Below, piece after piece: positions 22,009 through 32,505 of a DNA stretch of 64,000 nt. Every line of letters begins with the position of its first letter. Positions within the stretch are counted from its first letter, which is position 1. The notes under the pieces are model-generated. The model was not told the DNA's origin, did not search any database, and was given only the letters and a program-made list of their open reading frames with translations. Source of the DNA: Chloranthus sessilifolius (Eukaryota > Streptophyta > Magnoliopsida > Chloranthales > Chloranthaceae); contig CM037591.1 in NCBI GenBank assembly GCA_021018995.1, forward strand, positions 9,554,001-9,618,000. The letters are read 5' to 3'. A program made the translations under genes and the position numbers.

Positions 22009-22475
22009 ATTTGCTGTCACAGATTCACTTGGGGGCTCTCCTGTGGTGTGCCTGTCTCTTCTAAGTCTCCTTCCCCTTTCTAAGTTAAGGTTAAGAGGCT
22101 CTAAAGTAGGGCTGAGAGATCTCCTCCCTAGCATACAAGCACACCAACAACAAGGAGAGCTTCTTGCAGGCACATTGCAAATGAATAACTTTACAATTAA
22201 CAAATTTATCTAACTAATTTACAACTATTCAAAGAATACATTTACAACTATCCTAGATACTGCTAGAGAATTTTCAAGAAAGATAGACAGAGTTTTAAAA
22301 GTTAGATAGTTTGCAAACAGAGGTAGCTAAGCTCCTATTGCAGTCCAACTGTCCTTCACTGCTGCTGTCTAGATCTGTAAAACAAATTCACAAATACATC
22401 AGCAGTATAAATTATTCTTAACTACCAAAGAATAATAAAACTACAAAAACTTAGGGTTTACTAAAAGATCAACTT

Positions 22476-22493
22476 TCCCCGGCAACGCCGCCA
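22476..22493 (-). other. Athila primer binding site (tRNA-Asp)
   Basis: The minus strand reads TGGCGGCGTTGCCGGGGA, matching the complement of the plant tRNA-Asp 3' end (TGGCGCCGTTGCCGGGGA) except one base. It sits six bases from the 5' LTR, the usual Athila arrangement. Confidence 0.85.
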
Positions 22494-23519
22494 AAAACTT
22501 GCTGCTTCCCTAGCTGTGCTTCCTTTATTTATTTGTGGTAAAAGAAATTTAAAATCAAAAGAAAATAGGGGATGAAATCAGCACAACTGAGAAGTCCTAG
22601 ACCTGCAAGATACAGGGTCCATTGTGGCAAGTTTTGATAAGCGAGAGTTTGTCCCACAGGGAAAGATGATCTACAACTCCAAGGGAGTCATCTCTAGTAG
22701 TCCCTCCATATCTGACTACAGATCTGGCAGTCCTTAAGGGAAAGGAGTTTAAGGTCACTTAGTTTACAGATCCTAAGGTAGCCTAATGTCTAAACTACAG
22801 AAAGGGTTGAGAGAATGGATGGAGTGTGGAAAATAAATATAAAAGGGTGAGAAGTATGTTATTGAGCCTAGATCAGAGGAGTTTTGTAACTCAGATTCAG
22901 ATTTGATGTTATAGAAATCCTGTCCAATGGCTACGTTATCACCACTGAGGAGAAAGAATCCAACCCATCTCTGTGCCATGATTCAATCCCTTAAGGTTAT
23001 AACCTATCCACTCAAATGGTCACAGACTATCCCATAGGGGAACCACAATCCAAAGATGGGTCAAAACAAGTTAATCAGTGTAAGCACTATTTCATCCAGG
23101 CTACCAGCTCAAGAATCCATAGGGAACCTCAACCTCTAAAGCTCTATGTGTGGAGCTAAGGCTATATAGGACCATGATAGCCTAGCCACATAGAACCAGC
23201 AAGAGATTGAGTACAACCTTCGATCTAGTTGTCCATTACTTGAGTCGGGTTACAATGATCCAGTCACAAGCCTACAATCTCTATAACCAAATCAGATCTA
23301 ATATCTGATAGCGGATCTATACAAATATCGGGGAGTCTGCCTCTGTACAATCTCCCACCAGGCTAATACAAGCTCAGGTGCAGAGAAGAAGGATCCATCT
23401 TGGATTAGTGGATTAGAATCACCCTAAGGCTATAACCTGTCCACTTGAATGGTCACAGACTATCCCAGAGGCTATCCTCCTCACGGAGCCCAAGACAAAA
23501 CAAGAATATCGCTGCCACC

Positions 23520-23555
23520 ACCATGGTCACAAGGCAGCAGCCTTGTGACCATGGT
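23520..23555. repeat. Inverted repeat in Athila 5' LTR
   Basis: The arm ACCATGGTCACAAGGC and its perfect inverse are separated by AGCA. The other LTR has a different, longer sequence here, so the structure arose after insertion. Confidence 0.8.
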
Positions 23556-23910
23556 AGGACCATGATAGCCCAGACACACAGGTCACTTGGATCTGAGTGG
23601 CCCTTAGAATCAGTCCTCCATTGCTTTAAATCACAGCCAAAGCCATGGCGAATCACAAGGCAGCAGCCTTGCACAGAGCATCTCACATTCAAACACAAAT
23701 CTCATAATGTAAAAATCCTATTACAAAACTTCCATTAAACTAGTTCAAAATGCATACAAAGACATAGCCAGCAAGTGCTGGACTATGGAGAGAAGGAAAA
23801 AGAAAAAGAAATTTACTTATAGCTACAAAAGAAAAGAAAAAACGATCTCAGATCAAATCTCTAAGAGATGAGATGTGTTCCAAGATATCTAAACCTAAGT
23901 TAAGTATGGG

Positions 23911-23918
23911 TTTATATA
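23911..23918 (-). promoter_or_regulatory. TATA box in Athila 5' LTR
   Basis: The minus strand reads GCTATATAAACCC, a full plant TATA consensus, about 1.0 kb from the LTR start and downstream of the CGCGAG cluster. Confidence 0.8.
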
Positions 23919-24936
23919 GCAATGGTGTGGCGGCGCATTAGGGTTAGGAAACCCTAATTTTAATGATGCCACGTGGCCTAATAGTGATCCTTGGATGCCT
24001 CGGGGCGCATGCACGGAGATTTAAGAGTGGGAGTGCGTGCCTTAATCGCTGGAAATTCTCAGAAGGTCCTCTGCTGAAGTGATGGAAGTTGAAGTTCAGA
24101 GCTTCGCTAGGTAGCTATTGTTTCCCAGACTTGTCGCATGGTAGCTCTTGCTCTTCGCGAGGATGGTTTGACATTGAAGCTTCAACAGTTGCGAGGTTGC
24201 CTTAGTTTGCTCTTCAAGCAGTCGCGCGGTAGAGAATTGCGCTCTCGCTGGATTGATCTTCGTGAGGATGGATTTGAATAGCGCGAGAACTGCGCGAGCA
24301 CTTCTCTTTAATGGACTTTACGAGTTTCCTCGTGAGGCTTTAATGAGTTCTGAACTGCGCGAGGTTCCATGTCTTAATTGATCTTCGCGAGGATGCTTTC
24401 TTCTTGAATAGTGCGAGAGCTGCGTGAGGAGTTCTCTTCTGATATTTGCATCCCACGGCTACTGCGTGACAGCTGCGCGAAGAGTCTTTTGAAGTTCTCT
24501 CTCCTCAGTCGTTTTGAGTGAACTGTTCGAGGTTGAGAGAGGTCTGCTTTGAACTACGCGAGACTGCGCGATGTGTTCTACTCTTGAGCTTCGCGAGAGG
24601 TGTGCGAGTTTGTGCTTCTGAAGCTCTTCAGTCACTCAACTGCGCGAGAAGTTGTTATAAAGTCTTGGGAAGCTCAGTTGGATTGCGCGAGGCATATTTC
24701 TCTTGAATCATCTAAAGCTTGGGTAAGTTGCGCGAGGCTCATTTCAGGTCTGAATTCAGAGTCCATCCTTCTGAGGGACTTCTGGTGCCAAAACAAGACC
24801 CTTAGCAGGAATCCTGGCCTTATTTCCTGCTGATTATTACCTACATAAAACACTTAACAAGAACTTATTAGATGGCTAAGGGTCTAATCAAAGGTTAAGT
24901 TAAGGGGTGAAAAGTGGTACTTTTCAGGTCTTAACA

Positions 24937-25733
24937 CCCGCTGGCATTTGTAAAAAGGGTCTTGCCCAGCAGGAGTAGGAGGGTGATGCGAGCTAAAACG
25001 ATCGCCCGCTCTGGCACAATGTAAAGCACTCGATTTGGCTAGCCTAGGTCCTCCAACTCATCAACAGAAAAGAGGGAGGTCAGCCAGGACATCTTGACCT
25101 CTGTGCCATGGGTCTGCCCACGAGGAGGATAGGCCCCGATCATCCAAATAATGTCCTCCCGGCTCGGTACCGCCAAAGTAGATATCAGGACTCCCCCTAT
25201 CCTAATGCCATTAATCATGGCCCAATCAACGGGCGTCAGCGTCAGCTCAGCGTACGACATGTGGAACGTCATGGTCTCGGGATGGAACCTCTCGATGAGG
25301 GCCTTCAGATAGGCGCCATCAACCCTTATGGCAGGGCAGGACAAGAACTCCCCAAAGCCCACCTGCTCCAACAAAACTTTCACCACAGGGGGGACATAAA
25401 GGTAGAACTCGTGGAAGTCGAGCCACCCCCCGCGGAACACAATGTTGGGCAGCTCCTGCACCCAAAGAAGTACACATCAGATAACAGAGATAAAAAAAAA
25501 ATTGTGCAAAGGAAAGAAATTGAACCTATCTTTTACCTTGCCCGCTATTCCGAAATTTGAGATATGGGTGTGCTGCTGATACAAGAGGCCAACCCGGGTA
25601 GCCTCGCCCTACATCTCAAGCCAGGGGCCTGCTCTCCGCTCCACCCAGAGGAATTGCTCCCCCCGCGGGCATACACTATCTCAGGCCCCTCCTCGTGGCC
25701 CTCCTCGGGAATGTGCTCATCACCACCCGACAT
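24937..25733 (-). pseudogene. Antisense plant-mobile-domain gene, 5' coding exons
   Basis: ATG 25733 (MSGGDEHIPEEGHEEGPEI) opens exon 2, which ends at donor AAG/GTAAAAG (25537/25536). An 81-bp intron (25536-25456) with acceptor GGTGCAG leads to exon 3 from 25455: ELPNIVFRGGWLDFHEFY, then TMTFHMSYAELTLTPVDWAM and INGIRIGG, the diagnostic PMD phrase. After a TAG at 25039-25041 the frame continues ANRVLYIVPERAI and LLLLLGKTLFTNASG to the Athila junction, and resumes at 11214. The end of exon 2 (LLYQQHTHISNFGIAGKELP) is in another frame than its ATG, so one indel lies near 25625. Antisense to Tat pol; role unknown, though plant genes of this family act in genome stability and silencing. Confidence 0.78.
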
Positions 25734-25734
25734 G

Positions 25735-26883
25735 CTGGGGCAACAAAACAGTCACATCCAAGCAGATCAGTGATAAAGGAACCATTTATGTGCACAACAT
25801 CAAGGAAAGGTAAGTGTGCTCATCCTCTTTCTGCTCATTGTCAAAATAAAGATGCACACATGCAAAAAAAAATATAATGAATAAATCCTTTTTAGATTGA
25901 AATTACAAAAAAATCCCTTCCTTTCTATCCTAAAAGATAAAGTAAAACAAAATAAATTTCCCTTTTCATCTATGTTTGAAAATAAAAGCTAATTGAAATA
26001 AAAAAAAAATCATCATCAAAATTAAAGAGTCCTTCTTTTATGTAAAAAAAAAAAAAACAAAAAACAACAAAAAAAGAGAGAGACAAAAAACGAAAGTCTT
26101 ATTGTTTACTAAAAAAAAAAAGAGAGAGAACTCCTTCCGTTTAGAAAAACTAAAAACAAAAAAAAACAATTCCATCATCTTATAAAGTCATAAAAACGAA
26201 AAAAAGAATCCTTTCTTTATCGAAAAAGGAAACAAAAAAATCCTTCTTTTATGTTTAGAAAAACAAAGGTTAAAAACAAAAAAAATCCTTTTCGTCATGG
26301 TCCATAAAATCAAAAAAATTCTCCTTTAAAAAAAAAAGAGATCCCTCCTTTTGTGTCCATAGAATAAAAATAAAAAATCGTTCTTTTACAAAAAAAAAAA
26401 CTAAAACCAAAAAATATATATATGCCTTACAACAAAATCAAAGGTAGAATCCTTTCCCTTAATTAATTGAAAGAAAAAAATCGAAAAAAGAGCATTCTCC
26501 TTGATTAATTTTGAATATATATAGGAACCAAACAATCATTTTCTTAATTAATCTTTCAAAAAAAAAGAGAGAAATAAAAATAAAAATCCCCTTTTTCGTA
26601 ACTAGTTTGATATATATAAAATCTTGGCCTTGCATTTAAGATAAAAACAAAAAAAAACAACAAAAATAAAACCCCTTTTTTAGGCACAAATAAGAAAAAA
26701 TATATATATATTGCACCAATAAAACCCATAAAACCACAAAAATAAGGCATTACTCATTCACACGTCATCAGTCAACATGCTTACGACGGAAATAAACCAT
26801 TTGTCATCTAGAAATACAAGTTCATGGTCATATTTGCATGAAAAAGCAAGAAAATCAAGAAAAAAAGAGTTTTAAATGGTTAC
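25735..26883 (-). other. 5' leader intron of the antisense PMD gene (inferred)
   Basis: The minus strand has a donor CATAAG/GTAACC at 26884/26883, and an acceptor TTGCCCCAG immediately before CATGTCGGG, so the ATG begins one base into the next exon. The 1149-bp interval is strongly T-rich on the minus strand, as plant introns are. This explains the A-rich + strand at 25860-26870, which otherwise holds no gene. Confidence 0.55.
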
Positions 26884-27088
26884 CTTATGAAGAAGAAGGG
26901 GTCTTTGGTCTAGCGTAAGCCCGCGATCGATCCACAAGCAAAGTAACGGCAATAGGGCACACCTAGAGGCAATGTAAAGGAACCCTAAGGGGGGGAGCGG
27001 TTTTCAGTTTTAAAGAGGAAGAGGGGGAAAAATTCGAAATGATGCCCCACAGCCCGAGTTCAAGCTGTTTAAATCTCCCAGCCAAACC

Positions 27089-27159
27089 TGGCGCAACTAA
27101 TAGTTGCGCCAAGCAAGTTTTCACCCTCCTTTAGCTTGGCGTAACTAATAGTTGTGCCA
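27089..27159. repeat. Tat palindrome cluster B (internal, 5' of the PMD gene)
   Basis: Two copies of the TGGCGCAACTA-type palindrome at 27089-27111 (perfect arms) and 27137-27159 (one C-to-T in each arm). They lie just upstream of the inferred first exon of the antisense PMD gene. A weak TATA-like ATTTAAAC is on the minus strand at 27074-27067. Confidence 0.9.
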
Positions 27160-28928
27160 GGAACTTAGGCCGGATCTTAGGCCTAGTACGGGCCAGATGC
27201 GAAGACCGGTCCCCCCCCCCCCCACTTCCTTTTGTTTTTTTGTTCTGTCACTTCTGACAGATGCACGTGCTCCCAAGGCGGCATTTCGGTCATCCTTTGA
27301 CTTGCCAAGAAAGCCATGCTAAAATAAGGACGGGCCGAGGTCAACGAGCACCCCAGTCCTACACACAAAGAAAATCCAAAAAAAATAAAAAAAATATAAT
27401 CCCCACAGAGAAGCCGGAAATATTCACGAGACAAATCCACATAAAATGATAAAATTCCAAAAAATTCACATAAAATAATAACTCCAAAATTCCAAAAAAT
27501 TCACATAAGATAATAGCTTCAAAATTCAAAAAATATCATAAAATAATTGTTGAAAATTTCAAAAAAATCCCATAAAATAACAGTTGAAAAATTCGAAAAA
27601 AAATCGCATAAATGATAGAAAAATCAAAAATAGATTTGAACTCCCCACAGAGTGCACAAGCATAAAGCGGTAAAATGTCAATATTTTATCAGCAATGCAG
27701 CTATGCCACATTAAAGTCCTGAGTCGGAGGTTCGCCTCGGATCTTTGGATCCTGCCTTAAGGCAGGAGCAACGGTGTCGGTCTCGGTCAAACAATCAATG
27801 TTTCGATCAAGTCAACTCTACTGCTAAATCTTTGCGACGAGTGCTTCGTTTTGGACTCACATGAACTTAAGCGTCTTAAGCTTCGGATTCTTTGTTGAAA
27901 AAGGTCAATCGTTGGTTGAAACCAACCTGTTAAGAATGAGATTACATATCAATCCAACTATGTGCAACCATGCATTCGGCAGGGTTCATTTCCCTTTTAT
28001 TTTCTGCAGGCTTAAAACCTGTTCGGCAGCAGTATCCCTATAAAGTGTACACCATGCGTCTGGGTATCCGTATGATGGTCGTTTGTTATCGTAAATTGTA
28101 CTCGAGCGGGTCCGGGTTGGGGCTTCCATCACCTTTGTTGTTGCTTATTGCCCCCGATGAGTGCGTGATTATGCATAGTTAATTGACGATTATGATCATT
28201 GTCAACAAAGGCCCGAATTGGATGCCCCCCTTTTTTGGGGAGGTGCCCAATATTGGGCTGGACCTGTTCAAAGGAGTCGAAATTGGATACTCTAGGTCAT
28301 GCTGAGTTGAGGCAGGCTTTCAGAAAAATAGTACGTAATCCCAAAAAGCGTTGTGACATCTATTCACTTCGCTCGGGCAGTCATGCTAAATAAGCTTCGG
28401 GATCGATGGGTTACCCCAAAGATCTCGAACCCTGCCTTCAGTAGGGGCACCAGCGAATAACCCAATGAGGTCATCAAATGCCTTGTAGGATTGGACGCAA
28501 ACTGTGGAGCCTTGTGTATGTTTACTTCGCGCCTATCTTTGAATGTGGGTCGATCACCGCTCTTACTTACGAAACTGTTGTATTCAGAATGAATCTCGAA
28601 CATCAATCACCTTCAAATCATCTCGAGAAGCGGACATTTTTCCTGACTAACGGGATTTTGCAACTCAAGAGGCGAACATTTTTCCCAGCTATTGGGCTTT
28701 CGCCACTCATTCCACCTCGGTTATGCCGAATAATGTCGCTAAGCGCATGGGAACCGATTACCTCGAGAAACGAATGATTAGCCTGGCACTCCAAGGCTTT
28801 TGTTTTCTCACCATGTTACTCACCTGATGTTTAAAGTTCATTCTGAACACAGCGGACTCGTCAGTAATGCCTTGGACCTCTTTGGATGTCTCTTTTTCTT
28901 GACATTCGATCATTAGTGATCGGATACC
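27160..28928. other. Tat 3' non-coding region
   Basis: No gene was recognised. The stretch has a C-run (27211-27222), A-rich degenerate repeats of AAAATTCACATAAAATAA type (27430-27620), and an 18-bp perfect palindrome TCCTGCCTTAAGGCAGGA at 27750-27767 with a decayed relative near 28430. Paired phrases (GGACATTTTTCCTGACTAACGGG, GAACATTTTTCCCAGCTATTGGG) lie near 28630 and 28670. It ends at the polypurine tract. Confidence 0.6.
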
Positions 28929-28937
28929 AAAGAGGGG
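28929..28937 (+). other. Tat polypurine tract
   Basis: AAAGAGGGG followed by CATC and then the LTR start TGTACACACCC. The purine run directly before an LTR starting TG is the plus-strand primer site. Confidence 0.75.
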
Positions 28938-29317
28938 CATCTGTACACACCCAAATTTGGCCCAAGGCCCGATCGAAACACCTTTCGAGAGAAGTGCAAT
29001 ATTTTTAGCTTTTGATGGCATGAATAGAACCCTTAGGAACCTACCCCAAACCCTTAGGAACCTACCCCGAAACCAACCTTGACCCTTATAACCCTTTCCA
29101 AACCCTAAACCTAACCTTCCCAGGCAATAAGGATGAGGGGCATATCGGAACTGGCTACAACCCTCTACAATGACCAACTCCTATATCTTTGAAGAGTAGA
29201 GGTCCTCAGCTTTCTAACGGTCTAAAAATCACCCCAATCGAAGGTGTGCATCAAAAGATATGGCAAACTGAACCCCAAGGGTAAAAAAGGTAAAAACATG
29301 TGGGCCCCTTATGGATT

Positions 29318-29541
29318 TGGCGCAACTAATAGTTGCGCCAGGCCATTTCTCCCCAGAAATGAATAGTTGCGCCAGGTATAATTTTGCCTGGCGCAACTAA
29401 TATCTTCCCAGGATTTTAGCCTGGCGCAACTATTAGTTGTGCCAGGTTTAACAGTGGGCCCCACCCCCGCGAGCTCACTTCCAAGCACTGTTCTTCACTG
29501 TTTTACTGTACATTTGCCTGGCACAACTATTAGTTGCGCCA
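29318..29541. repeat. Tat palindrome cluster C (LTR)
   Basis: Full palindromes at 29318-29340, 29422-29444 and 29519-29541, and half-sites at 29361-29374 and 29389-29403. All lie 280-500 bases upstream of the LTR TATA box. The central base varies (A or T), the arms are conserved. Confidence 0.9.
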
Positions 29542-29822
29542 TGCATATAAACAATAACTGTTGGAATTTGCCCCGAATTTCATGACTGGAGTTTGACTTG
29601 TTGACCACCTCGACCTTTGGGGTGTGTTTTGATAGTTCTGTTGCACCCATTCCTTACCTATTTGCAACCCTCCAAGTGGCCTAAAGCCTCACCCCATCAT
29701 CCACCATTAGAATCACCTTTACACCTTTCCAAACTCTCAAAATCCTAGGAAACCTTAGATTTGAGATCACCTAATTGCTAACCTCAATTAGCATCTAAGT
29801 GGTCTCCTAACCCACCCTTTTC

Positions 29823-29832
29823 CTATAAATAG
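29823..29832 (+). promoter_or_regulatory. TATA box of the Tat LTR
   Basis: CTATAAATAGAGCCCCCC is a strong plant TATA context. It lies 881 bases into the LTR, so transcription would start near 29860. Confidence 0.8.
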
Positions 29833-30555
29833 AGCCCCCCTCCCCTTGGTTTAAGGGTTGAGAATTTTGGCCTAAGAGAGAAAGAGCTTAAAGTGAGAAG
29901 ATCTTTCTCCCTTTGGTGCACACTTCCCATAAAAATTCTAAAATTCTAAAACCTCCTTTGAGTGATATTTTTCACTTTAGATCCCTTAGTTTAGGTATAT
30001 GTTACCCATTCACCTTCCCTCTCTACCTCTTAGTTAGCAAGTCTTAGAGGTTAGAATCCCACTTTCCACCATACAAAGCCTTCAAGAGCTCATCAAAGCA
30101 AGTCACGCAAGGCTCTCCTACGGTGCTACAGGGGCTTGAGGGCTCCGGCTCTCCCCTTTCTTCTCCTATCTCTTTTTGGCATTCCCTACCCTTTCATTTG
30201 TGCCGTTACGCTGCCAAATTTTTGGTAGGAACGGAGGGGCACAAATAGGATTGGAGGCCTATTTGGGCAAGAGGGAACCATTTCCTTTTCTTTTACATCA
30301 TTTTATTTTTTACCATAAGTAGAGACCGCATTAAGCGGGTTGATCGGGTGCCTAACACCTTCCCAATCGATAAGCGAAGCCCCTACCCAAGAGCCTTTGG
30401 TGTTGACCGGATTCAGAGTCATATTTTTAGCACTTAGGTTCTCATAAAAATGAACTAGGTATCCCGGGACACCGAAAGCTCTGGGTGGCGACTCTATATT
30501 TTCGTTAGAGAGCGCATCGTTGCGACGGGATCATATCGATTCCCACGGTTGCACA

Positions 30556-32408
30556 ATAGCATTTAATGTTCCTTAGGAAATAGGGTTTAAAATAGTTAAG
30601 ATTTAGTGAGGTTCGAGTTTGGGGAAAACTCATATCTGAAATGTCTCTGATCCTCGCGCGCACGAGCTTAAGGGCTCGCTCGAGCGAGCCTCAGGGATAG
30701 ACTTGAATAGCTTCACGAGAATTGAATAAAAGCTGTGAGGATCCTGTGTCTCGCTCCGCAAGGAGTTAAAGGTAAAAAGGGCTCGCTCGAGCGAGGCCTC
30801 GTGCGACAGTCATCAGACAACTGAATATCAGTTCGATTGAGCGAGGTTTTGACCAAATTTTGCTCGCGCGCCCGAGCCTTGGGGCTCGCTCGCGCAAGGA
30901 ACAGGGTACTTCACCTTCTTCTTTTCTTCTGAATTCTTCAGTAGTTTATGTCTTTTGTTCTTCTAGGCATTTTTATAGGATGTTTGAATACTTTTGATTA
31001 TAGGATCCACGCTTGAAGGATATAAGAGTGCGTGTTTGGTGCCATTTGGTTTAATCTACATGTGACTCCGTTTGAGGTAGGGAAACTTAGTAGCATGTGT
31101 ATTCTACTTTCAACTAGCGTGTGCATAATGATATGATAAGGAAATATATGCTCTTTCTGAAAGTGCTTAGTATTTGCATGAGTTCATTCATTGCTCTTGA
31201 TCACATGATGTTCATAAGTGTAACCACTAAGAAGAGAATATTGCGTGCGTGTGTGTGTAACTCTCGGATAAATTGAGCTTGTGACATCAAAGAGATGTAA
31301 GGCATGTGTGATGTGATTTAGTATGTGTGAGAATCGTATGAGAAACGTGAATTAAACATATTTACCACAAATTCACGGTGATAAACTATATGTAATGTGC
31401 ACATTGGATTTAAAGTTTAATTGTGAATACCCAACCAACACGGCGGGATACTTGTGAGCGACACGGCGGGATATCCGTGACCGGTACGGTAGAATATCTG
31501 TACAAATTATGTATCGGTTCGGCGGGATATCCGTTCTTTGATTTCCAATAGTGGGGATACTTCTTTCGGCACAAGTCACCTCTTGCAAAGGGACTTGGGC
31601 ATTGTGCAATGGTTCATATGAATGACGATAGTGGGTACTTCCATCGGGGGCTCGATGCTATATTGCTCGAGCAATTATTTAAGTGACTCCTTTAAGTGTG
31701 TGTGTGTATGAGGTGTATTCCGTTAACTAATAGAATGTGATTCAAAACCATGCATCAGATAGTCTCTTTGGTCACAACAAATGCATCAAACTTCGTTCAT
31801 ATGCTTAGAATTGTGTCATGAAAGATATGTGTGATGTTAAATAATATACATGCCATTTATTTTCCTTATTGAGCTATGATGTAGCTCACCCTTCGACTCT
31901 ACGTCATAGGTTCAGAGATAGCTGAGGAAACTGAGGATTAGGATTTAGAGGACTCGGACTACGTGCCTTTGGAGGAGTCGGAGCCCACTCCAGAGGATTT
32001 CTTTTAGTAGACGTACGCTGTGGCACCTTGAAATTTTTGAGAAAACCATTGTAAGGCTTGGTATGTTCGGCCAAATTATATTTTATAGGATATTAAATTC
32101 TGTGATACTTATTATTTTTGTGAACCATCTCTATGTGACTTTTGGTTGTGGCACTGATGGTTCGGTTCGGTTCTTTTATTCATGCGATTGGCATGACAAT
32201 TGAACCGTCTTTTGGACATGCAAGCTTGGGCTATCTAATATAGATGCAGAGTTTAATTTCTTATGGGGAGATTATTTGCGTAGTTAGATATGTTTTATTT
32301 TTTATTGTGGTGTGGATGTACCAAGTGTTCTATGTGAAGTATAGGATACAACCTAAAGGGTTGTATCGACGACGCGGGTTTTGGAGCACCGAAATTCGGG
32401 CTGTTACA
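30556..32408 (+). repeat. Tekay-1 5' LTR (5'-truncated)
   Basis: Aligns with 40543-42378 from ATAG-ATTTAATGTT onward to the end TGTTACA. It carries the GCTCGCTCGAGCGAGC-type cluster (30653-30902) and four GGCGGGATATCCGT-type repeats (31440-31535). The primer site starts two bases after its end. Confidence 0.88.
30653..30902. repeat. Tekay-1 CTCG palindrome cluster, 5' LTR copy
   Basis: Perfect 16-bp palindrome GCTCGCTCGAGCGAGC at 30674-30689, with variants at 30781-30796, 30862-30877 and 30884-30899. The matching region in the 3' LTR is 40640-40890. Confidence 0.88.
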
Positions 32409-32410
32409 GT

Positions 32411-32423
32411 TGGTATCAGAGCC
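32411..32423 (+). other. Tekay-1 primer binding site (initiator tRNA-Met)
   Basis: TGGTATCAGAGCC, complementary to the 3' end of plant initiator tRNA-Met, two bases after the LTR end. Confidence 0.92.
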
Positions 32424-32505
32424 TTTTCTTTAGAATTTCTGATAAGTCTTTGATTTTTTCGGAGTGTAGGGACCTTCTGCTAATGAAGCGTTTGTTTCAT
32501 GTTGT

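Larger units (their letters stand above)
11215..24936 (-). mobile_element. Athila-like Ty3/gypsy retrotransposon, complete but degenerate, nested in the Tat element
   Basis: Two long direct LTRs (11215-13705 and 22500-24936) flank gag, protease, RT, RNase H and integrase remnants, all on the minus strand. The primer site next to the 5' LTR is complementary to tRNA-Asp with one mismatch, and a GGTTTGGGGGTG polypurine tract precedes the 3' LTR. The protease DLGASVNLLP and the integrase sequence are typical Athila. The element splits an exon of the antisense PMD gene of the host Tat element. It has about 2.8 kb between pol and the 3' LTR with only a small extra ORF and no recognisable envelope-like gene. 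Confidence 0.92.
22500..24936 (-). repeat. Athila 5' LTR (right copy)
   Basis: The LTR is 2437 bp, from TGCTGCTTCC to CTTAACA on the + strand. Its U3 (minus strand, 24936 downwards) has about a dozen CGCGAG-type words between 24740 and 24130, then a TATA box at 23918-23911. A 16-bp-arm inverted repeat at 23520-23555 replaces a segment present in the other LTR. Divergence between the LTRs is a few percent by eye. Confidence 0.9.
1..30555 (+). mobile_element. Tat-lineage Ty3/gypsy retrotransposon, 3' part (5' end outside window)
   Basis: The order of domains on the + strand is gag end, aspartic protease, reverse transcriptase, RNase H, a second RNase H of archaeal type, integrase, a long 3' region with antisense ORFs, polypurine tract and 3' LTR. 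Two RNase H domains and extra antisense ORFs between pol and the 3' LTR are known hallmarks of the Tat lineage of plant Ty3/gypsy elements. The element is interrupted by an Athila-like element at 11215-24936. Its 3' LTR ends at 30555, where sequence homologous to the middle of a chromovirus LTR begins, so it most likely inserted into that LTR. The 5' LTR and primer site are left of the window. All reading frames carry stops or frameshifts, so this copy is defective. Confidence 0.85.
28942..30555 (+). repeat. Tat 3' LTR
   Basis: 1614 bp from TGTACACACCCAAATTTGG to ...GGTTGCACA, with TG...CA ends. It contains palindrome cluster C (29318-29541), a consensus TATA box CTATAAATAG at 29823-29832, and the phrase GGTGGCGACTCT near its end, which I have seen in Tat-type LTR ends. 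At 30556 the sequence switches to chromovirus LTR. The other LTR is outside the window, so its ends are inferred from structure and from the chromovirus homology break. Confidence 0.8.

Noticed and set aside
25865-26880. A-rich, simple-sequence stretch considered as a satellite or LINE tail
   Set aside because: Better explained as a T-rich leader intron of the antisense gene, with consensus splice ends on the minus strand.
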